Shown here: piece after piece, positions 53,558-62,589 of the stretch
How the letters are laid out: the number at the start of each line of letters is the position of its first letter
Numbering within the stretch: position 1 is the first letter of the stretch
Source: Myceligenerans salitolerans
GTDB taxonomy: Bacteria > Actinomycetota > Actinomycetes > Actinomycetales > Cellulomonadaceae
DNA: 64,000 bases
Assembly: GCF_017349295.1 (NCBI RefSeq)
Contig: NZ_JAFMPK010000047.1
Span: forward strand, 62,001 to 126,000
Direction of reading: 5' to 3'
The notes under the pieces: generated by a model
Told to the model about the DNA's origin: nothing
Database searches by the model: none
The model's input: the letters and a program-made list of their open reading frames with translations, nothing else
Translations under genes and position numbers: made by a program

Positions 53558-56500
53558 TGGCCCGCCGGAACGACATCTCTTCGGTCCTGGTGATCGGGTC
53601 GGGCCCGATCGTGATCGGTCAGGCGTGCGAGTTCGACTACTCGGGTACCCAGGCGTGCCGGGTGCTGAAGGAGGAGGGCCTGCGGGTCGTCCTGGTGAAC
53701 TCGAACCCGGCCACGATCATGACGGACCCCGAGTTCGCGGACGCGACGTACGTGGAGCCGATCACGACGGAGGTACTGACCTCGATCATCGCGAAGGAGC
53801 GTCCCGACGCGCTGCTGCCGACGCTGGGCGGTCAGACGGCGCTGAACGCGGCCATCGCGCTCGACGAGGCCGGGGTGCTGGCGGAGTACGGCGTGGAGCT
53901 GATCGGCGCGAACATCGCCGCGATCCAGAAGGGTGAGGATCGGGAGCAGTTCAAGCGGGTCGTGGAGCGGTGCGGGGGTGAGTCCGCGCGCAGCGAGATC
54001 GTGCACTCGGTCGAGGAGGCGCTGCGGGCGGCCGACACGCTCGGGTACCCGATGGTGGTGCGTCCTTCGTTCACGATGGGTGGCCTGGGTTCCGGGCTGG
54101 CGTACGACGAGGAGGACCTGCGCCGGATCGTCGGGCAGGGGCTGCACTACTCGCCGACCACGGAGGTGCTCCTGGAGGAGTCGATCCTCGGGTGGAAGGA
54201 GTACGAGCTGGAGCTGATGCGCGACAAGGACGACAACGTCGTGGTGGTCTGCTCGATCGAGAACGTCGACGCCGTGGGTGTGCACACGGGTGACTCGGTG
54301 ACGGTGGCGCCGGCGATGACGCTGACCGACCGGGAGTACCAGAAGCTGCGGGACATCGGTATCGCGGTGATCCGGGAGGTGGGGGTCGACACCGGCGGCT
54401 GCAACATCCAGTACGCCGTGGACCCGGCCACGGGGCGCGTGATCGTCATCGAGATGAACCCGCGCGTGTCGCGGTCCAGTGCGCTGGCGTCGAAGGCGAC
54501 GGGGTTCCCGATCGCGAAGATCGCCGCGAAGCTCGCGGTGGGGTACACGCTGGACGAGATCCCGAACGACATCACGCGGGTCACGCCCGCGTCGTTCGAG
54601 CCGACGCTCGACTACGTGGTGGTCAAGGTGCCGCGGTTCGCGTTCGAGAAGTTCCCCGCCGCCGACGACACGCTGACCACGACCATGAAGTCGGTGGGCG
54701 AGGCGATGGCGCTGGGCCGCAACTTCACCGAGGCCCTCGGCAAGGCGTTGCGGTCGATCGACAAGGGCGGGGTGACGTTCCACTGGGACGGCGCCGCGCC
54801 GTCGGGCGCGCGGTTGGAGGCGCTGCTGAAGGAGATCGAGCGGCCCACGGAGTCGCGGCTCGTGCAGGTGCAGCAGGTGCTGCGCGCGGCGGCGGAGCCG
54901 GGCGGGACCGCGGCGGGTGACCTGATCGACCGGGTGCATGCCGCCAGCGGCATCGACCCCTGGTTCCTGGACCAGATCCTCCTGGTCAACGAGCAGGCCG
55001 CGGCCGTGGCCGCGAGCGCCACGCTGACGGCGGACGTGGTGCGGGAGGCGAAGCGGCACGGGTTGTCGGATGCCCAGATCGCGCGGCTGCGGAACATGGG
55101 GCCGGCTGGTGAGGCGACGGTGCGGGAGGTGCGGCACGCGCTGGGGGTGCGGCCGGTGTACAAGACGGTGGACACGTGCGCGGCGGAGTTCGCGGCGGCG
55201 ACGCCGTACCACTACTCGTCCTACGACCAGGAGTCGGAGGTGGCGCCGCGGGAGCGGGAGGCGGTCATCATCCTGGGGTCGGGTCCGAACCGGATCGGGC
55301 AGGGGATCGAGTTCGACTACTCGTGCGTGCACGCGACGTTGGCGCTGGCCGAGGCGGGGTACGAGACGGTGATGGTGAACTGCAACCCGGAGACGGTGTC
55401 GACGGACTACGACACGTCGGACCGGTTGTACTTCGAGCCGCTGACGTTCGAGGACGTGCTGGAGGTGTATCAGGCGGAGGCCGCGGCGGGTCCGGTCAAG
55501 GGGATCATCGTGCAGCTGGGCGGGCAGACGCCGCTGGGTCTGGCGCAGCGGCTGGCCGATGCGGGGCTGCCGATCCTGGGTACGAGCCCGGAGGCGATCG
55601 ACGCGGCCGAGGATCGTGGTGTGTTCGGGCAGGTGCTGCACGATGCGGGTCTGCCGGCACCGGCGTTCGGTACGGCGCGCACGCTGGGGCAGGCGCGGGA
55701 GGTCGCCGACCGGATCGGTTATCCGGTGCTCGTGCGTCCTTCCTACGTGCTGGGTGGGCGGGGCATGGAGATCGTGTACTCCGACGGTCAGCTGACCGAG
55801 TACGTGGAACGCGCGTTGGTGGAGGCGACCCGGGTGGGTGTGCCCGGTACGTTGCCGGCGCCGTTGCTGATCGACCGGTTCCTGGACGATGCGATGGAGA
55901 TCGACGTCGACGCGCTGTACGACGGTGAGGAGTTGTTCCTCGGCGGGGTGATGGAGCACATCGAGGAGGCCGGGATCCATTCGGGTGACTCGGCGTGCGT
56001 GCTGCCGCCGGTGTCGCTGTCGGAGGTGGAGATCGAGCGGATCCGTCGTTCGACCGAGGCGATCGCCCGGGGTGTGGGCGTGCGCGGGCTGTTGAACGTG
56101 CAGTATGCGCTGGTGTCGGATGTGCTGTACGTGCTGGAGGCCAATCCGCGGGCGTCGCGCACGGTGCCGTTCGTGTCCAAGGCGACGGGTACCGCGCTGG
56201 CGAAGGCGGCCGCGCGGGTGATGGTGGGGGAGAGCATCGCGGGGCTGCGCGCGCAGGGGCTGCTGCCGGCCGAGGGCGATGGTGGCACGCTGGACCTGGA
56301 GGCGCCGCTGGCGGTGAAGGAGGCGGTGCTGCCGTTCAAGCGGTTCCGTACCGGTGCGGGGATCGTGGTGGACACGGTGCTGGGTCCGGAGATGCGTTCC
56401 ACCGGTGAGGTGATGGGTTTCGACAAGGACTTCCCGCACGCGTTCGCGAAGTCCCAGGCGGCTGCCTACGGGGGGTTGCCGACGTCGGGCACCGTGTTCG

Positions 56501-57003
56501 TGTCGGTGGCCGACCGGGACAAGCGGCACGTGGTGTTCCCGGTCAAGAGGTTGGCCGAGATCGGGTTCACGGTGCTGGCCACGGCGGGTACCGCGACGGT
56601 GCTGCGGCGTAACGGTATCGAGGCGCAGGTGGTGCGCAAGTACTCGGCGGGGAAGGGGCCGCAGGGGGAGCCGACGATCGTGGACCTCATTCTCGACGGG
56701 CAGGTCGACCTGGTGGTCAACTCACCGTCCGGGCAGGGTGCGCGCGCGGACGGCTACGAGATCCGTGCGGCCACGACGGCGGCCGACCGGCCCATCGTCA
56801 CGACGGTGGACCAGCTGGCCGCGGCGGTCCAGGGCATCGAGGCGGTGCGTGGTGGCCCGTTCGCGGTCGGCAGCCTGCAGGAGCACACCGCCGCGACGCT
56901 CGCCCGGCGGGCGCGTGCCGGCTCGGGCGGTGCGGACGGTTCGGGCGATCCCGTCGGCTCGGGTGAGCCGGGTGGTGGTGCGGTGCGGGAGGTGCTGGTA
57001 TGA
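53557..57003 (+). CDS. carB: carbamoyl-phosphate synthase large subunit
   Basis: A 1148-residue enzyme with two homologous ATP-grasp halves. The first opens [22 protein letters not shown], and the second repeats as [32 protein letters not shown] and [12 protein letters not shown] mark the carbamate/carboxyphosphate sites. The C-terminal MGS-like allosteric domain follows ([26 protein letters not shown]). It is a little longer than E. coli CarB because of the Gly/Ser-rich C-terminus. It forms carbamoyl phosphate with CarA. Its stop overlaps pyrF (ATGA). Confidence 0.98.
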   Translation: MARRNDISSVLVIGSGPIVIGQACEFDYSGTQACRVLKEEGLRVVLVNSNPATIMTDPEFADATYVEPITTEVLTSIIAKERPDALLPTLGGQTALNAAIALDEAGVLAEYGVELIGANIAAIQKGEDREQFKRVVERCGGESARSEIVHSVEEALRAADTLGYPMVVRPSFTMGGLGSGLAYDEEDLRRIVGQGLHYSPTTEVLLEESILGWKEYELELMRDKDDNVVVVCSIENVDAVGVHTGDSVTVAPAMTLTDREYQKLRDIGIAVIREVGVDTGGCNIQYAVDPATGRVIVIEMNPRVSRSSALASKATGFPIAKIAAKLAVGYTLDEIPNDITRVTPASFEPTLDYVVVKVPRFAFEKFPAADDTLTTTMKSVGEAMALGRNFTEALGKALRSIDKGGVTFHWDGAAPSGARLEALLKEIERPTESRLVQVQQVLRAAAEPGGTAAGDLIDRVHAASGIDPWFLDQILLVNEQAAAVAASATLTADVVREAKRHGLSDAQIARLRNMGPAGEATVREVRHALGVRPVYKTVDTCAAEFAAATPYHYSSYDQESEVAPREREAVIILGSGPNRIGQGIEFDYSCVHATLALAEAGYETVMVNCNPETVSTDYDTSDRLYFEPLTFEDVLEVYQAEAAAGPVKGIIVQLGGQTPLGLAQRLADAGLPILGTSPEAIDAAEDRGVFGQVLHDAGLPAPAFGTARTLGQAREVADRIGYPVLVRPSYVLGGRGMEIVYSDGQLTEYVERALVEATRVGVPGTLPAPLLIDRFLDDAMEIDVDALYDGEELFLGGVMEHIEEAGIHSGDSACVLPPVSLSEVEIERIRRSTEAIARGVGVRGLLNVQYALVSDVLYVLEANPRASRTVPFVSKATGTALAKAAARVMVGESIAGLRAQGLLPAEGDGGTLDLEAPLAVKEAVLPFKRFRTGAGIVVDTVLGPEMRSTGEVMGFDKDFPHAFAKSQAAAYGGLPTSGTVFVSVADRDKRHVVFPVKRLAEIGFTVLATAGTATVLRRNGIEAQVVRKYSAGKGPQGEPTIVDLILDGQVDLVVNSPSGQGARADGYEIRAATTAADRPIVTTVDQLAAAVQGIEAVRGGPFAVGSLQEHTAATLARRARAGSGGADGSGDPVGSGEPGGGAVREVLV

Positions 57004-57935
57004 GCCCGGTCCCGCCGGGCGCGCCGTCGTCGGGCCCTGCCGTGCGGGGTGGGCGGGACGGCGCGGCGACGGTGCCGTTCGGTGCACGGCTGGCCGGGGC
57101 GATGGACGAGCACGGGCCGTTGTGCGTGGGCATCGACCCGCACGGGACGCTGCTGGACGGGTGGGGGCTGGCGGACACCGCCTCCGGTGTGCGGGACTTC
57201 TCGCTGCGGGTGGTGGAGGCGCTGGCCGGGCAGGTGGCGGTGGTCAAGCCGCAAGCCGCGTTCTACGAGCGGCACGGGTCGGCGGGGCTGGCGGCGCTGG
57301 AGGAGACTCTCGCCGCCGCCCGCGCGGCCGGGCTGCTGACGATCGTGGACGCGAAGCGTGGGGACATCGGCTCCACGATGTCGGCGTACGCCGACGCGTT
57401 CCTGCGGGACGGCTCGCCGCTGGCCGGTGACGCCCTGACCGTCTCGCCCTACCTCGGTTTCGGTTCTCTCCGCCCCGCGGTGGACCTGGCCGCCGCTACC
57501 GGCCGCGGGCTGTTCGTGCTGTGCCTGACCTCGAACCCCGAGGGCCCTCAGGTGCAGCACGCCCGCTCGAACGCGGGTCCGGGCGGCACCGGGCCGGGGC
57601 CTTCCGTGGCCGCGCTCATGGCAGCGCACGCGGCCGCGCTCAACGCCGGGGCCGCGCCGATGGGGTCGGTGGGCCTGGTCGTGGGTGCGACCATCGGTGA
57701 CGCCGTCGTGGCCACCGGCGTCGACCTCGCGGCGGTGAACGGGCCCCTGCTCGCCCCGGGTGTGGGAGCGCAGGGCGCGGGGGAGAAGGAGCTCGCGACG
57801 ACGTTCGGGGCCGCGCGCGGGCAGGTGCTCGCGTCCTCCTCCCGCGCCATCCTGCGGGCGGGCCCCGCGCCGGGGGACCTGCGGGCGGCGGCCCGGCGTG
57901 CCGCCGGGGAGGCGACCCGCGCGCTGCGCGGCTGA
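57000..57935 (+). CDS. pyrF: orotidine 5'-phosphate decarboxylase (actinobacterial long form)
   Basis: A 311-residue OMP decarboxylase of the group 3 (PyrF type 2) kind. It has [31 protein letters not shown], the catalytic [22 protein letters not shown], and [10 protein letters not shown] and [15 protein letters not shown] for phosphate binding. The first 30 residues are a Pro/Gly-rich extension. It is the last gene of the pyrimidine operon; hairpins follow. Confidence 0.95.
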   Translation: MSPVPPGAPSSGPAVRGGRDGAATVPFGARLAGAMDEHGPLCVGIDPHGTLLDGWGLADTASGVRDFSLRVVEALAGQVAVVKPQAAFYERHGSAGLAALEETLAAARAAGLLTIVDAKRGDIGSTMSAYADAFLRDGSPLAGDALTVSPYLGFGSLRPAVDLAAATGRGLFVLCLTSNPEGPQVQHARSNAGPGGTGPGPSVAALMAAHAAALNAGAAPMGSVGLVVGATIGDAVVATGVDLAAVNGPLLAPGVGAQGAGEKELATTFGAARGQVLASSSRAILRAGPAPGDLRAAARRAAGEATRALRG

Positions 57936-57993
57936 CGCACCGCTCCGGCGGCTCGGCGGGGCGAGGAACCGTCGCGCCGCCGGGCCCGGATCG

Positions 57994-58013
57994 GGGAGCT
58001 GATCAGCGCTCCC
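57994..58013 (+). terminator. pyr operon terminator candidate
   Basis: GGGAGC (57994-57999) and GCTCCC (58008-58013) form a 6-bp stem with an 8-nt loop, about 60 nt after the pyrF stop. It is short but is the best hairpin in the gap. Confidence 0.5.
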
Positions 58014-58044
58014 GCGATCCCACGGTGCGGGAGAACCCGTAGTG

Positions 58045-58060
58045 CGTGACGGACGTCACA
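58045..58060. promoter_or_regulatory. CRP/GlxR-like site upstream of mihF
   Basis: CGTGA-CGGACG-TCACA has the TGTGA-N6-TCACA architecture of CRP-family sites, with one mismatch (T to C in the left half). It includes the perfect inverted repeat GTGAC-GGAC-GTCAC (58046-58059). It sits upstream of the mihF promoter region and could link mihF to cAMP signalling. Confidence 0.45.
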
Positions 58061-58229
58061 CTGTTCTCCGTGCCTGAGGGTTGACACGGCGTCGACCAGG
58101 ACTTTTGGCGCATTCTGCATACCCTTTACGGTGAAATGCTCTTGATGGGATGTCCGGCAGACGTGAAGGGTTGCGGAAATGTGCGCCACGCGGGGGGTTC
58201 TGGATTGCCGACCAGGGAAGTCATGACTA

Positions 58230-58253
58230 CTTTCGAGGCAGCAGTCTCGAAAG
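58230..58253 (+). promoter_or_regulatory. 8-bp inverted repeat in mihF leader
   Basis: CTTTCGAG (58230-58237) and CTCGAAAG (58246-58253) are perfectly complementary with an 8-nt loop. They lie about 46 nt before the mihF start, so this may be an mRNA hairpin or a DNA operator. Confidence 0.4.
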
Positions 58254-58298
58254 ACCCACGGACGGGCCAACCGTCCACAACCTGAGTAGGTGACTTGC

Positions 58299-58610
58299 GT
58301 GGCACTCCCTCCCCTCACCCCTGAGCAGCGTGCAGCCGCACTCGAGAAGGCGGCCGAAGCCCGTCGCGTGCGCGCCGAGATCAAGAACAAGCTGAAGTAC
58401 TCACAGGGCTCCCTCAAGGAGGTCATCGAGAAGGGGCGCACGGACGACGTCGTCGGCAAGCTCAAGGTCGTCTCCCTGCTGGAGTCCATGCCCGGAGTGG
58501 GTAAGGTGAAGGCGAAGGCGATCATGGAGGAGATCGGGATCGCCGAGACGCGCCGCGTGCGCGGCCTGGGGCCGCACCAGTCCGCGGCCCTGATCGAGAG
58601 GTTCGGCTGA
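58299..58610 (+). CDS. mihF: integration host factor, actinobacterial type (mIHF)
   Basis: A 103-residue nucleoid-associated DNA-binding protein. It has the N-terminal [25 protein letters not shown] helix, [25 protein letters not shown] and the helix-two-turn-helix [28 protein letters not shown]. The GTG at 58299 is supported by AGTAGG 8 nt upstream. It bends DNA and supports chromosome organisation and phage integration. It is followed after 1 nt by gmk, the standard actinobacterial pair. Confidence 0.96.
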   Translation: MALPPLTPEQRAAALEKAAEARRVRAEIKNKLKYSQGSLKEVIEKGRTDDVVGKLKVVSLLESMPGVGKVKAKAIMEEIGIAETRRVRGLGPHQSAALIERFG

Positions 58611-58611
58611 A

Positions 58612-59283
58612 ATTTCCACCACAACCCCCGCCCGGCTGACTGTCCTGGCCGGGCCGACGGCAGTCGGCAAGGGGACCGTGTCCGCGGACGTGCGCGAACG
58701 GTACCCGCAGGTGTGGCTCTCGGTGTCGGCGACCACGCGGCCGCCGCGCCCCGGAGAAGTGGACGGGGTCCACTACCGGTTCGTGAGCCACGAGGAGTTC
58801 GACCGCCTGGTCGAGGCCGGCGAGATGCTCGAATGGGCCGTCGTCCACGGCAGGAACCGGTACGGCACACCACGCGGACCCGTCGAGGAGAAGCTCAGGG
58901 CAGGTGTGCCGGTGCTCCTGGAGATCGACCTCCAGGGCGCCCGGCAGGTGCGCGAGGCCGTCCGGACGATGGACGGCCTCGACGCATGCTTCGTGTTCCT
59001 CGCCCCGCCCAGCTTCGCCGAACTCGAGCGCAGGCTCGTCGGGCGCGGCACCGAGGACGCCGAGGAACGTGCGCGCCGGCTGCGCACCGCGCACGTCGAA
59101 CTCGCCGCCGAGCGCGAGTTCGACGTCACGATCGTCAACGACGAGGTGCATCGCGCCACCGACGAGCTCATGTCCGTGGTCTCCGCGCACTGCACGCCCG
59201 GGCAGGAGCACGATCCGCCGGCCGCCGGCGCCGTTCGCCCCCGGCACGCCGTCGCCGGCCGGCCCGCCGCGAGCGAACGGTGA
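58612..59283 (+). CDS. gmk: guanylate kinase with apparent ATT start codon
   Basis: A 223-residue kinase phosphorylating GMP. The P-loop [16 protein letters not shown] begins only 13 codons after the first base of the ORF. GMP-binding [29 protein letters not shown]-like MLEWAVVHG, and [13 protein letters not shown] are present. Going back from the P-loop, the frame is open only to the TGA at 58591-58593, with no ATG, GTG or TTG. The ATT at 58612 follows GAGAGG (58596-58601) by 10 nt. The first available GTG (58678) would remove the P-loop. Confidence 0.9.
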   Translation: MSTTTPARLTVLAGPTAVGKGTVSADVRERYPQVWLSVSATTRPPRPGEVDGVHYRFVSHEEFDRLVEAGEMLEWAVVHGRNRYGTPRGPVEEKLRAGVPVLLEIDLQGARQVREAVRTMDGLDACFVFLAPPSFAELERRLVGRGTEDAEERARRLRTAHVELAAEREFDVTIVNDEVHRATDELMSVVSAHCTPGQEHDPPAAGAVRPRHAVAGRPAASER

Positions 59284-59477
59284 ACCCTCTCGTACGTCGC
59301 GCCGCCGGCGGACCGGCGCCGCGACCCGTGCCCGGGGCCGCCGCGCACCGGGCACGAGCCCGGGAGCTGTGCCGGTATCACCGCTGAGGCGGCCCCGGCC
59401 CGTCCGGCCGCCCCGCGGGCAGGTAGACTGTCCTGCGGACTTTTCCCGCAACCCCCGACTTCTTTTGGAGCTGCATC

Positions 59478-59807
59478 ATGGCTGGATCCGTCGCACGGCC
59501 CGAGGGCATCACCGACCCGCCGATCGACGAGCTGCTCGCCCACACCGAGTCGAAGTACGGCCTCGTGCTGTACGCCTCGAAGCGGGCGCGCCAGATCAAC
59601 GCGTACTACTCCCAGCTCAACGAGGGCCTGCTGGAGAACGTCGGCCCCCTCGTGGAGGCCCGCAACCAGGAGAAGCCCCTGTCGATCGCCATGCGTGAGA
59701 TCAACCAGGGCCTGCTGACCATCGAGGAGATCGACCCGGCCGAGGTGGAGGCGCGCAAGCAGGCCGAGGCCGAGGCCGCCCAGGCCCTGCCCGAGTTCCC
59801 CGGCTGA
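59478..59807 (+). CDS. rpoZ: DNA-directed RNA polymerase subunit omega
   Basis: A 109-residue subunit that aids RNA polymerase assembly. It has [32 protein letters not shown] and [20 protein letters not shown], typical of actinobacterial omega. TAGACT (59424-59429) is a likely -10, and GGAG lies about 8 nt before the ATG. It sits between gmk and coaBC as usual. Confidence 0.97.
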   Translation: MAGSVARPEGITDPPIDELLAHTESKYGLVLYASKRARQINAYYSQLNEGLLENVGPLVEARNQEKPLSIAMREINQGLLTIEEIDPAEVEARKQAEAEAAQALPEFPG

Positions 59808-59860
59808 GGCCGGCGGCAGGCCACCCACCCCATACGCTGCCCGACCACCCGAGGCCACCC

Positions 59861-61147
59861 ATGCGGATCCTGCTCGGCGTCAGCGGCGGCATCGCCGCCT
59901 ACAAGGCCGTCCTCCTGCTGCGCCTGCTGCGCGAACAAGGGCACGCGGTCCGCGTGATCCCCACCGAGGCGGCGCTACGGTTCGTCGGCGCCCCGACCTT
60001 CGAGGCGTTGTCCGGCGAGCCCGTGACCACCGAGGTGTTCGACGACGTCCCCGGCGTGCAGCACGTCGCCCTCGGGCAGGGTGCCGACCTGGTCGTCGTC
60101 GCACCCGCCACCGCCGACCTGCTCTCACGGGCCGCGGCCGGCCGCGCCGACGACCTGCTCACCACCACCCTGCTCGCCGCCCGCTGCCCCGTGGTCATGG
60201 CACCGGCCATGCACACCGAGATGTGGGAGCACCCCGCCACCCGCGCCAACGTCGCCGTCCTGCGCGAACGCGGCGTGCACGTGATCGAGCCCGCCAGCGG
60301 GCGCCTCACCGGCAAGGACACCGGGCCCGGACGGCTGCCCGAACCCGAGGACATCGCGCGCGAGGCCCTGGCCGTCGCCGTCGCCGCGCCACCGGGCGAG
60401 CCTGCGGGGCCGGGCGACCTGAGCGGCAAGCACGTCGTCGTCTCCGCCGGGGGCACGCGCGAGCCCATCGACCCCGTACGGTTCATCGGCAACCGGTCCA
60501 GCGGCAGACAGGGCGTGGCACTGGCCGCCGCGGCCGCGGACCGCGGCGCGCACGTCACCCTCGTGGCAGCCAACGTCGAGGACTCGGTCCTGGACGCGGC
60601 CGGAGCCGGACCCGGCGGCGGCCGGGACGCGGCGAGCGCGGCCGGTCCCGGCCGCGCGGGAGGCGTCACCGTCGTGCACGTGGGCTCCACGGCGGAACTG
60701 GCCGACGCCGTGCACGCGGCCGCCGCCACGGCCGACGTCGTGGTGATGGCCGCCGCCGTCGCCGACTTCCGGCCCGAGAACACCCCGGACGCGAAGATCA
60801 AGAAGGTGCCGGGCGAGGCACCCGCGCCGATCCGGCTCGTCGAGAACCCCGACATCCTCGCGGGCCTGGCCCGCGAGCGCCGCCGGGCGGGGCAGGTCGT
60901 GGTCGGCTTCGCGGCGGAGACCGGTGATGCGGCCGGGGGCGTGCTGGAGCACGGCCGGCAGAAGGCGCGGCGCAAGGGCGCGGATCTCCTGGCGGTGAAC
61001 GCGGTGGGTGCGGGGCTGGGGTTCGGTACGGCGTCGAACGAGGTGACCGTGCTGGACGGGGCGGGTGAGGTGGTGGCGCGGGCCGCTGGGTCGAAGCGTG
61101 CGGTGGCCGATGCCGTGTGGGACGCGGTGGTGAAGGTGTGGTCGTGA
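59861..61147 (+). CDS. coaBC: bifunctional phosphopantothenoylcysteine decarboxylase/synthetase
   Basis: A 428-residue CoA-biosynthesis enzyme. The CoaC half (1-180) has GVSGGIAAYKAVLLLRLLRE, the active-site His in GVQHVALGQGADL, PAMHTEMWEHPA and GRLTGKDTGPGRLPEP. The CoaB half has VVSAGGTREPIDPVRFIGNRSSGRQG, MAAAVADFRPE and the Lys in DAKIKKVPGE. A Gly/Ala-rich insertion (about 245-270) lies within CoaB. It joins cysteine to 4'-phosphopantothenate and decarboxylates the product. Confidence 0.97.
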   Translation: MRILLGVSGGIAAYKAVLLLRLLREQGHAVRVIPTEAALRFVGAPTFEALSGEPVTTEVFDDVPGVQHVALGQGADLVVVAPATADLLSRAAAGRADDLLTTTLLAARCPVVMAPAMHTEMWEHPATRANVAVLRERGVHVIEPASGRLTGKDTGPGRLPEPEDIAREALAVAVAAPPGEPAGPGDLSGKHVVVSAGGTREPIDPVRFIGNRSSGRQGVALAAAAADRGAHVTLVAANVEDSVLDAAGAGPGGGRDAASAAGPGRAGGVTVVHVGSTAELADAVHAAAATADVVVMAAAVADFRPENTPDAKIKKVPGEAPAPIRLVENPDILAGLARERRRAGQVVVGFAAETGDAAGGVLEHGRQKARRKGADLLAVNAVGAGLGFGTASNEVTVLDGAGEVVARAAGSKRAVADAVWDAVVKVWS

Positions 61148-61268
61148 GGTGCGGCGGGGTGGACCGTGCCGGTGGGTGCGGGGTTCACGCAGCCGGTGGG
61201 TCGTGGGTGAGCGGCGTCTCAGCTGGCGGATGTCGGCATTCGCGGGTTGAGACCGTAGTCTGGTGTCC

Positions 61269-62483
61269 ATGAGTGATCTGCGTCTGTTCACCTCGGAGTC
61301 CGTGACCGAGGGGCATCCGGACAAGGTGTGCGATCAGATCTCCGACGCCATCCTGGACGCCATGCTCGAGCAGGACCCGGCATCCCGGGTCGCGGTGGAG
61401 ACGATGGTGACGACCGGGCTGGTGCACGTGGCGGGTGAGGTGACCACGGAGGCGTACGTGGAGATCCCGCAGATCGTGCGGGACGTGGTCCGGGGTATCG
61501 GGTACACGTCCAGTGCGATCGGGTTCGACGCGGACTCGTGCGGCGTGTCGGTGTCGATCGGTCAGCAGAGTCCGGACATCGCGCAGGGTGTGGACAAGTC
61601 GCTGGAGGGCCGTGACGACGCCTCGGTCGCGGGAGGCGCGGGTGACCCCCTGGACGCGCAGGGCGCGGGGGACCAGGGGCTGATGTTCGGTTACGCGTCC
61701 GACGAGACGCCGTCGCTGATGCCGTTGCCCGTGTGGCTGGCGCATCGGCTCTCGGAACGGCTGGCGGCGGTGCGCAAGTCGGGTGAGCTGCTGGGGTTGC
61801 GACCCGACGGCAAGACGCAGGTGACGATCGGGTACGACGGCGACCGTGCGGTGGCGGTGGACACGGTGGTCCTGTCGACGCAGCACGATCCGGACGTGGT
61901 CCAGGAGAAGCTCACGCGTGAGGTCGCGGAGCAGGTGATCGGTCCGGTGCTGTCGCACGCGGCCGAGGAGTCCGGTCTGGTGGTGGCCGACGCGCGTCTG
62001 ATCGTGAATCCGACGGGTAAGTTCGTCGTGGGTGGTCCCCAGGGTGACGCGGGGCTGACGGGGCGCAAGATCATCGTGGACACGTACGGCGGCATGGCGC
62101 GGCACGGGGGCGGGGCGTTCTCGGGCAAGGACCCGTCGAAGGTGGACCGTTCGGCGGCCTACGCGATGCGCTGGGTGGCGAAGAACGTGGTCGCCGCGGG
62201 GCTGGCGCGACGGTGCGAGGTGCAGGTGGCGTACGCGATCGGCAAGGCGCACCCGGTGGGGCTGTACGTGGAGACGTTCGGTACCGAGACGGTGCCTCCG
62301 GCGCGGATCGAGGCGGCGATCCGGGAGGTGTTCGACCTGCGGCCGGCCGCGATCACGCGGGACCTGGACCTGTTGCGTCCTGTCTACCGTCGTACCGCGG
62401 CCTACGGGCACTTCGGCCGTGACCTGCCGGGCTTCACGTGGGAGCGGACCGACCGGGTGGAGGCGCTGCGCGCGGCGGTGTGA
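61269..62483 (+). CDS. metK: S-adenosylmethionine synthetase
   Basis: A 404-residue enzyme that makes SAM from methionine and ATP. It has [21 protein letters not shown], the methionine loop [22 protein letters not shown]-type [25 protein letters not shown] and the P-loop-like [25 protein letters not shown] (61256-61261) ends 7 nt before the ATG with no Shine-Dalgarno, so it is probably leaderless. No SAM riboswitch is visible in the 121-bp gap upstream. Confidence 0.98.
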   Translation: MSDLRLFTSESVTEGHPDKVCDQISDAILDAMLEQDPASRVAVETMVTTGLVHVAGEVTTEAYVEIPQIVRDVVRGIGYTSSAIGFDADSCGVSVSIGQQSPDIAQGVDKSLEGRDDASVAGGAGDPLDAQGAGDQGLMFGYASDETPSLMPLPVWLAHRLSERLAAVRKSGELLGLRPDGKTQVTIGYDGDRAVAVDTVVLSTQHDPDVVQEKLTREVAEQVIGPVLSHAAEESGLVVADARLIVNPTGKFVVGGPQGDAGLTGRKIIVDTYGGMARHGGGAFSGKDPSKVDRSAAYAMRWVAKNVVAAGLARRCEVQVAYAIGKAHPVGLYVETFGTETVPPARIEAAIREVFDLRPAAITRDLDLLRPVYRRTAAYGHFGRDLPGFTWERTDRVEALRAAV

Positions 62484-62589
62484 CCGGGGTCGTCGTCCGG
62501 CGGTGCCGTCCGGGGTGGGGCGCGTTCCGGTTCCGTTCGCGCCGTCGGGGTTGTCGTCCGTGTCGGTCAGTCGTGGTGGGATAGCACTC

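Larger units (their letters stand above)
57936..58298 (+). other. 363-bp gap: pyrF terminator and mihF promoter/leader
   Basis: The stretch holds the GGGAGC/GCTCCC hairpin (57994-58013), a CRP-like site (58045-58060), a TTGACA hexamer (58081-58086), possible -10 boxes TACCCT (58119) or TACGGT (58127), and a hairpin (58230-58253). AT content rises sharply from about 58090 to 58250, as expected for a strong promoter. I see no ORF or RNA gene. Confidence 0.5.

Noticed and set aside
59430-59444. GTCC-TGC-GGAC followed by TTTT before rpoZ as an attenuator
   Set aside because: The stem is only 4 bp and immediately follows the -10, so it is too weak and too close to the transcription start.
61148-61268. 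SAM riboswitch upstream of metK
   Set aside because: The 121-bp gap shows no SAM-I/II/IV-like core or paired stems; a leaderless start is better supported.
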